From Verrucomicrobiia bacterium (GTDB taxonomy: Bacteria; Verrucomicrobiota; Verrucomicrobiia; Palsa-1439), in assembly GCA_035577545.1 (NCBI GenBank), contig DATLVI010000010.1, forward strand, positions 62,001 to 126,000: DNA of 64,000 nucleotides, written 5' to 3'. The translations under genes were made by a program, and so were the position numbers. The number at the start of each line of letters is the position of its first letter. The first letter of the stretch is position 1. This document shows, piece after piece, positions 18,370 to 25,068 of the stretch. Below the pieces are notes generated by a model that saw only the letters and a list, made by a program, of their open reading frames with translations, did no database searches and was not told the origin of the DNA.

Positions 18370-19060
18370 ATGGCTTGGGAAGTAGTTAAAAGAGAAGACA
18401 ATGCTGAAGGATCTGATAACGCGTTTATCAGCGTCGCGTATGAGCGCATTGCATTCAGCGCACAATTTGTCAGAGTTGCCGACTTAAGCGCGAACATGCG
18501 GGTTACTGTACAAGCGGACCCCCCAGAGTTTTAAATTGGGATTCGAGTTTTGCAAAGAAGACCGCCCCAATTCGTTTGCGTTGGTGCCGGCAGGAGCGGG
18601 CCACAAGGGTTTGAATTGCTCCGCGAAATCTCTTGTCAGGAAACTCGATTGGGTTCGATCTGTTGCAAAGCTGCCTCCCAAGTATCGACGATTCGTGCCC
18701 AAGCAAGAGAATACACCCTTTGGAAAAGTTTGGAGCATCCAGCTCTGCCCCGCCTTTGAAGAAAGACGAGCACGAGAATCAAAGGACATTCCTCCACAGG
18801 CACGTGGAATCTACCGCTACGTAACGGAGGGTGGCGAAATTGTTTACATAGGCAGGGGCGACATTAATGTGCGTTTGAGATCTCCGGAGAGACAGGCGTG
18901 GCAATTCGATATGATCGAATATTCCCTAGTCGATGATCCAGACCAGCAGGTGCGGTGGGAAGCACACTGGATTGATAGATACAAGGACGACCACAAGGGC
19001 AAGTTCCCTGTTTACAATAAGGTTGGTGGAACATCTGTTTCCGCCGAAACTGGAAGCTAG
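18370..19060 (+). pseudogene. GIY-YIG nuclease-family gene with a single-base frameshift
   Basis: Two frames join into one protein of about 229 residues if one T is removed from the TTTT run at 18529-18533. The first frame starts at ATG 18370 (GAGAGG upstream) with MAWEVVKREDNAEG and stops just after ADPPEF; with one T less it continues KLGFEFCKEDRPNSFALV into the second frame. The C-terminal GIY-YIG module has GIYRYVTEGGEIVYIGRG, an arginine in NVRLRS, the Glu in RWEAHWIDRY and Asn in YNKVGG, so all core catalytic positions remain. The N-terminal half is a separate conserved-looking domain of unknown role. The gene is AT-richer than its neighbours and abuts a toxin-antitoxin pair, consistent with acquisition. 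The shift may be a mutation, programmed slippage or a sequencing error. Confidence 0.75.
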
Positions 19061-19100
19061 CCTGTTGTTTTAGGGATGCCTCGAAATAGAGGGATGAGGA

Positions 19101-19388
19101 CTACTTCGTCGGTGGAAATTGCCGTGCGCCATGCAGCACGCCGAGGATGCGCACCGCATCACCACTGGTGTCATACATCACTCGATAACTGCCAACGATG
19201 ATCTCGCGTGTCGTAGGATCGTTGAGTTCAGGAACGACGCGCCCAGATTCGGGAAAACGCTCCAGTCGGTCGGTGGCCTCGAAGATCTCCAAGATGAGAG
19301 CGTCGGCGTAAGTCTCAGAGTCACGGGCGATATAGGTACGAATGGCGTCGAGGTCGGTGACCGCCGGTTCGGTCCAGACGATCTTCAT
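19101..19388 (-). CDS. ParE/RelE-superfamily toxin
   Basis: A 95-residue toxin of a type II toxin-antitoxin module. The pattern KIVWTEPAVTDLDAIRTYIA, DRLERFPESGRVVPEL, TREIIVGSYRVMYD and VRILGVLHGARQF fits the ParE branch. ParE toxins poison DNA gyrase while RelE toxins cut mRNA; sequence alone cannot choose the target. Its ATG overlaps the antitoxin stop by four bases, so it is translated after the antitoxin from the promoter at 19576-19604. Confidence 0.9.
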   Translation of the reverse strand: MKIVWTEPAVTDLDAIRTYIARDSETYADALILEIFEATDRLERFPESGRVVPELNDPTTREIIVGSYRVMYDTSGDAVRILGVLHGARQFPPTK

Positions 19389-19567
19389 TTCACAAACCGA
19401 CGCTTCACTTCCTCGTGAGGGATGACCCGGCCTTCATCGGCTGCTTGCTTCGCATTTGCAATTTTCATGCGAACGTACAATTCATACATCGCGTCAGCGT
19501 ACGAAGCGCCCGCTGGCAGATGCTCAGCGATCTGCTTCAAGTCCAGCTTGATGTTTGCCGTGGCCAT
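19385..19567 (-). CDS. antitoxin of ParE-type module
   Basis: A 60-residue partner of the toxin. The sequence MATANIKLDLKQIAEHLP followed by ASYADAMYELYVRMKIANA and GRVIPHEEVKRRFVK matches the short antitoxins commonly paired with ParE-like toxins; the C-terminal helix likely wraps the toxin. The -10 box GATAAT ends eight bases before the ATG, leaving almost no leader and no Shine-Dalgarno. It is the first gene of the pair. Confidence 0.87.
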   Translation of the reverse strand: MATANIKLDLKQIAEHLPAGASYADAMYELYVRMKIANAKQAADEGRVIPHEEVKRRFVK

Positions 19568-19575
19568 GACGTGTA

Positions 19576-19604
19576 ATTATCGTTCGCTTACGTTAGAAGG
19601 TCAA
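19576..19604 (-). promoter_or_regulatory. promoter of the toxin-antitoxin operon, leaderless
   Basis: TTGACC and GATAAT lie 17 bases apart; transcription should start within one to three bases of the antitoxin ATG at 19567. No clear palindromic operator is visible around it. Confidence 0.65.
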
Positions 19605-19617
19605 GCCGCTCCGTAGT

Positions 19618-22600
19618 TCATTCCGCAGAATCAGTAACATCCCCGACGCCAAAATACGTGCAATCCGGATGATGAAAGACCAGCGCGCTGACGCTGGCTT
19701 CGGGATCCATCATGAAGCCTTCGGTCAACTGCACGCCGATTTCTTCGGGCTTCAATAGTTTCCAGATGCCGGCCTGATCTTCCAGCGCGGGGCAGGCGGG
19801 GTAGCCGAAGCTGTAGCGGCGGCCTCGATACTTTGTGGTGAAGCGGTCGATCATCGTCATATCGGCGGGATCGGGGAAACCCCAATCCTCGCGGATGCGC
19901 CTGTGTAACCACTCGGCGCAACCTTCGGCGGTCTCGATGGCGAGCGCTTGCAGCGCGTGCGACTTCAGGTATTCGCCTTTCGCTTTGTATTCCTCGGCGC
20001 GTTGACGTATCCCCGCGCCCGCGCCGACCACGAAGAGGGCGACGCTGTCTCTCGGCGGATTCACGTAATCCGACAAACACAAGCCATCCGGCTTCCGCTG
20101 ACGGTGGAAGTTGAAGATGTGGTCTGGCTTCGTGTCCTTCGCGCCTTCGTGGTGAGAGAATAGCTTAATGCTATTCCCCTCCGCTTCCGCATCGAAAAAC
20201 TGCCACACCGCTTTCACCTTCATGAACTTCGCGGCCTCGGCTTTCACATCCTCGACAAGGTTGTGCAGTTCCAGCGCTTTCGGGTCGCGGGCCGCCAGGG
20301 CTTTCTCGAAATTGGATTTGAAACCAAGATGGCGCACATACAGCATCTGCGGATTGATGTATTCCCACACTTCGCGAAGTTGCGGCACGTCGCGCACTTT
20401 GCGCTCGGGGTAGGGCGCGGCCAATGGAGATAGAATGCGAACGCGCGAACTGCGTTCGGTCGTCTCGGGAAGCTGTTCTACGGTCCCGGTCGCGACAGGA
20501 ATGTCGCTCGCACGATGTTCCGTCATCACCTTGTCGCGCTCGGCGGGGTCCATCAATCGGTTCATGATCGACAGTCCCGTCATCGCGTCCTTGCAATACA
20601 CCACGACGCGCTCGTAGCTCGGCGAAATCCGGCTGCGCGTGAACTTGTCGCTCAACGCCGCGCCGCCGACCAGTAACGGCACCGTGATGCCCGCGTTCTT
20701 GAGGTCGCCCGCGGTTATGACCATTTGCTGCGCGCTTTTCACGAGTAGGCCCGACAGGCCGATGGCGTCAGGCTTGTGCTCGCGATAGGCCTTGATCAGG
20801 TCTTCGGGCGGCACCTTGATGCCGAGATTGATGACGTTGAAGCCGTTGTTCGAGAGAATGATCTCGACGAGGTTCTTGCCGATGTCATGCACGTCGCCCT
20901 TGACGGTGGCGAGCAGGACCTTGCCCTTGGTCGAGTCGGCTTTCTTCTCCATGAATTGTTCGAGGTGGGCGACGGCGGCCTTCATCGCCTCGGCGCTTTG
21001 CAGCACTTCCGCGACGATCAGCTCGTTGGCGTTGAACAGCCGGCCGACCTCCTTCATCCCGTCCATGAGCGGCCCGTTGATGATGTCCAGCGGCTTGGCT
21101 TCCTTGAGCTTCAAGTCGAGGTCGGGAATGAGCCCTTCCTTGGAGCCTTCAAGAATGTAATTGGCAAGCCGTCCGTCCAGCGGCAGGTCGGACGTCTTTT
21201 TCTTCACCCGACTTTCCGCGCCGCGGAAATGAACATTGACCGCTTCGATGTGATGGTTGTTGATCTCGATGCGCTGCACCATCGTCTGCTGTCGATAATC
21301 CTGCGGCGCGTCGTATCCCTCGAATGGACGATTCCACAACAAATCCTCGACGAACTTCCGTTCTTGCTCGGGAATGGTCGCGTAACGCTCCAGTTTTTCC
21401 GCATTCACGATGGCAAGGTCGAGCCCCGCTTTCGTCGCGTGATAGAGGAACACAGAATTAATCACTTCGCGCGCCGCCGCCGGCAGACCGAAGCTGACGT
21501 TGCTCACACCGAGAACGGTTTTGCATTTCGGTAGCGCCGCTTTGATCAATCGCACGCCTTCGACAGTCTCGACCGCGCTGCCGATGTAGTTCTCGTCGCC
21601 CGTCGCGCAAGGGAACACGAGCGGATCGAAGATGATGTCTTCCTCAGCGATGCCGTGTTTGACGCAATAATCGCGGGCGCGCTGGGCGATGGCGAGCTTG
21701 CGCTCGCGCGTGATCGCCTGCGCCTGCTGTTTGTCCTCGTCAATCGAACCAATGACAATCGCCGCGCCAAACTTCTTCACCAGTGGCAACACATGGTCGA
21801 ATTTTTCCTCGCCATCCTCGAAGTTGATCGAGTTAATAATGCTCTTGCCGAGGCAATACGTCAGCGCGCGCTCGACCGACTTGTAATTGGTCGTATCGAT
21901 CATGAACGGCACTTTGACCTTGTGAATCACCTTCTCGTAAAAGCGGTCGATGTCGCCCAACTCATCGCGGTCGGTGTTTTCGAGATTGATGTCGATGATG
22001 TGCGCACCGCTTTTGACTTGGGCGCGCGCGATCTCCGTCGCTTCCTCGAATTTCTCATCGGTAATCAGCCGCTTGAACGCGCGCGAGCCGACTTCGTTGG
22101 TGCGTTCGCCCACGATGAGCGGACGGTTGTCGTCGGTCGCTTCGACGAGTTCGATGCCGCTGTACCAGGATTTGCGTTGCGCGCGGAATTTGCGCGGTTC
22201 TTTTCCCTCGACCATCTGCGCGATGGCCTTGATGTGCGGGGGAGTTGTCCCGCAACACCCGCCGACAATATTAAGCCAGCCGTTTTTGACAAAGCGCTCA
22301 AGGGCCGACGCGAGCGTGGTCGGCGTTTCCAGGTACAGCCCTTCTTCGTTCGGCAGGCCGGCGTTTGGATAACACGAGACGCGCGTGTTGGCCATGTTGT
22401 GAATCGTGCGGATGTGATCAGTCATGAATTCAGGACCGGTCGCGCAGTTCAAACCAACACTCAGCAAGTCAACATGCTGCAAGGAAGCGACGAGAGCATC
22501 CGCCGCCTGTCCCGCGAGCATCGTCCCCATGGGTTCAATCGTGCCCGAAACCATAATCGGTAGTTGGAAGCCGAGTTCGTCGAAGGCTTTCTGGATGCCG

Positions 22601-23139
22601 ATGAGCGCAGCCTTGATGTTGCGCGTGTCTTGGCACGTCTCAACGAGCAGGATATCCGCGCCACCTTCCGCCAGACCGCGCACCTGCTGATAAAAATTCT
22701 CAATCAGTCCGTCGAACGTCACGCCACCCGTGACCGTGATGGCTTTAGTTGTCGGCCCAATCGACGCAGCGACAAACCGCGGTTTGCTGGGTGTGGAAAA
22801 TTCCTCTGCCGCCTCACGCGCGATTTTGGCGGCGGCGACATTGATCTCGTAACATTTGTCCGCCAAGGCGTACTCCGCTAGCACGATGGGCGTGCTGCCG
22901 AACGTGTCCGTCTCAACAATGTCCGCGCCCGCCTCGAAATATTTCTTGTGAATGTCGCGGATGACATCGGGGCGTGTGAGCACGAGGTTCTCGTTGCAAC
23001 CTTCGAGTGCCGCGCCGCCGAAATCATCGGCAGTAAGATTCACCTGCTGGATCATCGTCCCCATCGCGCCGTCAAGCACGAGGATGCGTTCATCCAGTAG
23101 CGACTTCAGCAACTTGGTTCTGTCAGCGCGGTCGTTCAT
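19618..23139 (-). CDS. metH: cobalamin-dependent methionine synthase
   Basis: A 1173-residue four-module enzyme that transfers a methyl group from methyltetrahydrofolate to homocysteine through cobalamin. The homocysteine module (residues 1-320) has LVLDGAMGTMIQ and the zinc cysteines in SVGLNCATGPE and NIVGGCCGTTPPH. The pterin module (about 335-620) has PLIVGERTNEVGSRAFK. The cobalamin module (about 640-880) has KGDVHDIGKNLVEIILSNN with the lower-axial His. The C-terminal AdoMet reactivation module has YFGVGDV at its end. Full length, no break. It has its own promoter (23158-23186) overlapping a strong hairpin, and no Shine-Dalgarno. No cobalamin riboswitch motif was found upstream. Confidence 0.96.
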   Translation of the reverse strand: MNDRADRTKLLKSLLDERILVLDGAMGTMIQQVNLTADDFGGAALEGCNENLVLTRPDVIRDIHKKYFEAGADIVETDTFGSTPIVLAEYALADKCYEINVAAAKIAREAAEEFSTPSKPRFVAASIGPTTKAITVTGGVTFDGLIENFYQQVRGLAEGGADILLVETCQDTRNIKAALIGIQKAFDELGFQLPIMVSGTIEPMGTMLAGQAADALVASLQHVDLLSVGLNCATGPEFMTDHIRTIHNMANTRVSCYPNAGLPNEEGLYLETPTTLASALERFVKNGWLNIVGGCCGTTPPHIKAIAQMVEGKEPRKFRAQRKSWYSGIELVEATDDNRPLIVGERTNEVGSRAFKRLITDEKFEEATEIARAQVKSGAHIIDINLENTDRDELGDIDRFYEKVIHKVKVPFMIDTTNYKSVERALTYCLGKSIINSINFEDGEEKFDHVLPLVKKFGAAIVIGSIDEDKQQAQAITRERKLAIAQRARDYCVKHGIAEEDIIFDPLVFPCATGDENYIGSAVETVEGVRLIKAALPKCKTVLGVSNVSFGLPAAAREVINSVFLYHATKAGLDLAIVNAEKLERYATIPEQERKFVEDLLWNRPFEGYDAPQDYRQQTMVQRIEINNHHIEAVNVHFRGAESRVKKKTSDLPLDGRLANYILEGSKEGLIPDLDLKLKEAKPLDIINGPLMDGMKEVGRLFNANELIVAEVLQSAEAMKAAVAHLEQFMEKKADSTKGKVLLATVKGDVHDIGKNLVEIILSNNGFNVINLGIKVPPEDLIKAYREHKPDAIGLSGLLVKSAQQMVITAGDLKNAGITVPLLVGGAALSDKFTRSRISPSYERVVVYCKDAMTGLSIMNRLMDPAERDKVMTEHRASDIPVATGTVEQLPETTERSSRVRILSPLAAPYPERKVRDVPQLREVWEYINPQMLYVRHLGFKSNFEKALAARDPKALELHNLVEDVKAEAAKFMKVKAVWQFFDAEAEGNSIKLFSHHEGAKDTKPDHIFNFHRQRKPDGLCLSDYVNPPRDSVALFVVGAGAGIRQRAEEYKAKGEYLKSHALQALAIETAEGCAEWLHRRIREDWGFPDPADMTMIDRFTTKYRGRRYSFGYPACPALEDQAGIWKLLKPEEIGVQLTEGFMMDPEASVSALVFHHPDCTYFGVGDVTDSAE

Positions 23140-23157
23140 GTGAAAATCAAGGGCGAT

Positions 23158-23186
23158 ACATTAGCAGCCGGGCTGCCGCATGACAA
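23158..23186 (-). promoter_or_regulatory. promoter of metH
   Basis: TTGTCA and TAATGT are separated by 17 bases on the minus strand, predicting a leader of roughly 11 bases before ATG 23139. The -35 box falls in the loop of the hairpin at 23167-23199. Confidence 0.5.
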
Positions 23187-23199
23187 GCGACAGCCCGGC
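23167..23199 (-). repeat. 13-bp hairpin between the small ORF and metH
   Basis: GCCGGGCTG pairs perfectly with CAGCCCGGC, and the inner TCGC/GCGG extends the stem to 13 pairs around a seven-base loop. No T-run follows on either strand, so it is not a canonical terminator. It could end or protect the upstream small transcript, or modulate the metH promoter that overlaps it. Confidence 0.6.
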
Positions 23200-23215
23200 C
23201 TGCGTTGATGTGTGA

Positions 23216-23407
23216 TTAAATCTGGAAATCCAACGGGAAATCCAGTGCCGCCGCCCATTCGTCCAGTCGGCGCGGGGTTGGTTGCTCCGCGAAAGCGGCA
23301 CTAAGCGATGTTGCGTCGCGCCTTGGGCCAGTCTGTTGCGGTTGACGAATTGCGGAGATTTCGGAACGGACGGTTGTGACTGTTGGCTGTGTAGCTGTTA
23401 CTGACAT
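23216..23407 (-). CDS. small protein of 63 residues behind a structured leader
   Basis: MSVTATQPTVTTVRSEIS at the N terminus and RRLDEWAAALDFPLDFQI at the C terminus; the middle is Gln/Pro/Arg/Ser-rich. No membrane segment, cysteine or known motif. AAAGGA lies about ten bases before the ATG but inside the loop of a perfect 7-bp hairpin (23408-23435). Upstream lie an intrinsic terminator (23441-23478), further hairpins and a good promoter (23619-23646), an arrangement typical of an attenuated gene. It is followed by metH but metH has its own promoter. Coding status rests on the placement of these signals, not on homology. Confidence 0.45.
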   Translation of the reverse strand: MSVTATQPTVTTVRSEISAIRQPQQTGPRRDATSLSAAFAEQPTPRRLDEWAAALDFPLDFQI

Positions 23408-23435
23408 GATGCGTATTCCTTTCGGTTCACGCATC
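23408..23435 (-). promoter_or_regulatory. hairpin enclosing the ribosome-binding site of the 63-residue ORF
   Basis: On the minus strand GATGCGT (23435-23429) and ACGCATC (23414-23408) are perfect complements around a 14-base loop holding AAAGGA; the ATG follows directly at 23407. Such a fold could limit ribosome access. Confidence 0.5.
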
Positions 23436-23440
23436 AGGAC

Positions 23441-23478
23441 AAACAAAAACCGCGACTCGCATCAAGCGAAGCGCGGTT
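23441..23478 (-). terminator. intrinsic terminator or attenuator
   Basis: AACCGCG pairs with CGCGGTT; after one mismatch five further pairs surround the loop TTGAT. The stem is followed by TTTTTGTTT on the minus strand. It lies between the promoter at 23619-23646 and the 63-residue ORF, so it either ends a small RNA of about 170 bases or acts as an attenuator. Confidence 0.7.
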
Positions 23479-23495
23479 GCGCGGAGCTGATTGTT

Positions 23496-23577
23496 CGAAC
23501 GGCCATTTGCCGCTCGCACATCGTTCAAGGCTGACTGCCCTGAGCAAGCCACCGTAGGCGCTCCCGCCTCGGTTGGC
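23496..23577 (-). ncRNA. candidate structured leader RNA or small RNA
   Basis: Two strong hairpins lie in the transcript from the promoter at 23619-23646. At 23548-23577 GCC, ACCG and GGCG pair in turn with CGCC, CGGT and GGC around the loop GGAG. At 23496-23516 CGAGCGGC pairs with GCCGTTCG (one G-U) around AAATG. With the downstream terminator they make a leader of about 170 bases. It does not carry the conserved boxes of cobalamin, SAM-I, SAH, TPP or glycine riboswitches as I know them. No tested function; the call rests on structure only. Confidence 0.4.
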
Positions 23578-23618
23578 AGGCCCCGATCCATATCGAGGTC
23601 ATTCCTGATGCTGTACGT

Positions 23619-23646
23619 AGTATATGGATTTCTGGTCGATTTGCAA
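23619..23646 (-). promoter_or_regulatory. promoter of the structured leader
   Basis: TTGCAA and TATACT are separated by 16 bases on the minus strand; transcription should begin near 23612 and read through the hairpins toward the terminator at 23441-23478. Confidence 0.55.
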
Positions 23647-23701
23647 GCAGAACTTGCGTCGTGCGCCGGTTCCGTGGAAAATATATGTGACGGAGGACAC
23701 G

Positions 23702-24280
23702 ATGAGAACCAGCATCTGCGTTGTAATGATATTATTGAGCGCATACGCTCGGGCGCACGCGCAGGGCAAGGAGGCAACTGTGCCACAATTAACTTTGACG
23801 AGTCCGAGTTTTCGCAACAACCAACCGATACCGGTCAAACATACGTGCGGTGGCGAGGATGTGTCACCTGCGTTGAAGTGGGAAGGGGCGCCTGCCGGCA
23901 CAAAGAGCTTCGCGTTGATCGCGGACGATACCGATGCGCCCGGCGGTACGTGGGTGCATTGGTTGATCTATGACATGGACACTTCCGAATTGCCGGAGAA
24001 TACGTCCAAGATCGATGCTGTGGGAACGCGGCTCATGGTCAACCCGTCCGGAGCCAAGACGTGGTTTGCGGCGCAGGGGATGAATGATTTCGGGAAGGTC
24101 GGCTATGGTGGGCCGTGTCCGCCGCGCGGTCACGGCGCGCATCATTATCACTTCCGACTATACGCCCTCGACGTGGAACTAAAACTGGCATCCCGTGCGA
24201 CTCGTCAGCAGCTCGAAGCAGCGATGAAGGGCCACATCATCGCGGAAGCGGAGTTAGTGGGGACGTTCCAGCGGGAGTAA
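23702..24280 (+). CDS. YbhB/YbcL-type PEBP protein, exported
   Basis: A 192-residue phosphatidylethanolamine-binding-protein-like fold protein. Residues 1-20 form a signal peptide (MRTSICVVMILLSAYARAHA). Family hallmarks are TCGGEDVSPALKWEGAPAG, ALIADDTDAPGGTWVHWLIYDM and YGGPCPPRGHGAHHYHFRLYAL. Bacterial members are small secreted or cytoplasmic proteins without a firmly known ligand. GGAGGA lies five bases before the ATG, which fixes the start. Its last 44 bases overlap the end of the convergent NADAR-like gene. Confidence 0.92.
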   Translation: MRTSICVVMILLSAYARAHAQGKEATVPQLTLTSPSFRNNQPIPVKHTCGGEDVSPALKWEGAPAGTKSFALIADDTDAPGGTWVHWLIYDMDTSELPENTSKIDAVGTRLMVNPSGAKTWFAAQGMNDFGKVGYGGPCPPRGHGAHHYHFRLYALDVELKLASRATRQQLEAAMKGHIIAEAELVGTFQRE

Positions 24281-24974
24281 TGGGTTCCTGCTTCTTCTGT
24301 AGCTCGGTGCGGATGGTTGTGAGGATTTCGTAGTAGCGCCACGCGGGGGCAGCGTCGGGTTCCTGGTGGTGATCGGGTTTCAACACGAGATCGCCCGTGG
24401 CGAGCAACACCTTCTGTACTTCGGGATTCTGCGCGACTTTTGCGCGCGTCGCTTCGACAATGAGTTTGTAATACTCGTCTGATGTGGTGGAACGGGGTTC
24501 GATGCGCTTGCCTTCGAACGTGACCCACGTGATGCCCATTTTCTTCATGTTTGCGTCAGCCACCGAGCCGGCGTGCTTGGCATCGAACGCGGTGAGTTGC
24601 GCAACCTGTTCGCGTGTCAGTTTCCATTCCAACCCCGGAAATGTTGCGCGCAGGTCGTTGGTGTCCTCGGGATACTTCATCATCTGCCAGAATCCCTCGA
24701 GGCTGGCGTAGCGCTTGCCATGAAATTCAAACGGAGTCGCCGCGAAATTGGAAAGCAGCCCAAGCTCGTTGCGCTTTGACAGAATCACTTCGCCGGGCCC
24801 GGCTTCTTGCGGCAGGATTTCCCACGCAGGAGCGCCTTCCTTCGAGACTGGCGTCCACCAATATGCCGGGTACTTCGGGTCGCGCGTAATGGTCGGGGAA
24901 TCGGCTAAGGCGTTTGCCGCGAAGGAAACGAGAAGCAGACAGCAACATACGCGAATGGTCATTCGAATCGGCAT
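24237..24974 (-). CDS. exported NADAR-like (YbiA-type) protein
   Basis: A 245-residue protein with a signal peptide (IRVCCCLLLVSFAANALA). The mature part matches the NADAR fold of E. coli YbiA: GLLSNFAATPFEFHGKRYAS and LEGFWQMMKY correspond to the family's FSNF...GK...EHYFQAQKF, and AKVAQNPEVQKVLLATGDL to its AKF...LLATG. The conserved Glu and Lys are kept. NADAR proteins act on ADP-ribose derivatives and are normally cytoplasmic; export is unusual. An insert of about 50 residues sits mid-domain. GATAAT ends six bases before the ATG, suggesting a leaderless mRNA. The 3' end overlaps the PEBP gene tail-to-tail. Confidence 0.75.
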   Translation of the reverse strand: MPIRMTIRVCCCLLLVSFAANALADSPTITRDPKYPAYWWTPVSKEGAPAWEILPQEAGPGEVILSKRNELGLLSNFAATPFEFHGKRYASLEGFWQMMKYPEDTNDLRATFPGLEWKLTREQVAQLTAFDAKHAGSVADANMKKMGITWVTFEGKRIEPRSTTSDEYYKLIVEATRAKVAQNPEVQKVLLATGDLVLKPDHHQEPDAAPAWRYYEILTTIRTELQKKQEPITPAGTSPLTPLPR

Positions 24975-24980
24975 GAGTTA

Positions 24981-25009
24981 ATTATCGGGCACCGCGGGCG
25001 AAATCACAA
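24981..25009 (-). promoter_or_regulatory. promoter of NADAR-like gene, leaderless
   Basis: TTGTGA and GATAAT are 17 bases apart on the minus strand; the -10 box ends six bases before ATG 24974. Confidence 0.6.
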
Positions 25010-25024
25010 GGTTGTCTTGTTGTC

Positions 25025-25053
25025 TTGCAGCATGAATCGCGCAGGCTTATCGT
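25025..25053 (+). promoter_or_regulatory. possible promoter of squalene/phytoene synthase gene
   Basis: TTGCAG and TATCGT are 17 bases apart, predicting a start of transcription about nine bases before ATG 25069. It is divergent from the NADAR promoter. Confidence 0.4.
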
Positions 25054-25068
25054 GGCGCGCAATCGCAG

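Noticed and set aside
23441-23612. A known riboswitch (cobalamin or SAM class) upstream of metH
   Set aside because: I could not find the conserved boxes of these classes, and metH appears to have a separate promoter; kept only as an unclassified structured leader.
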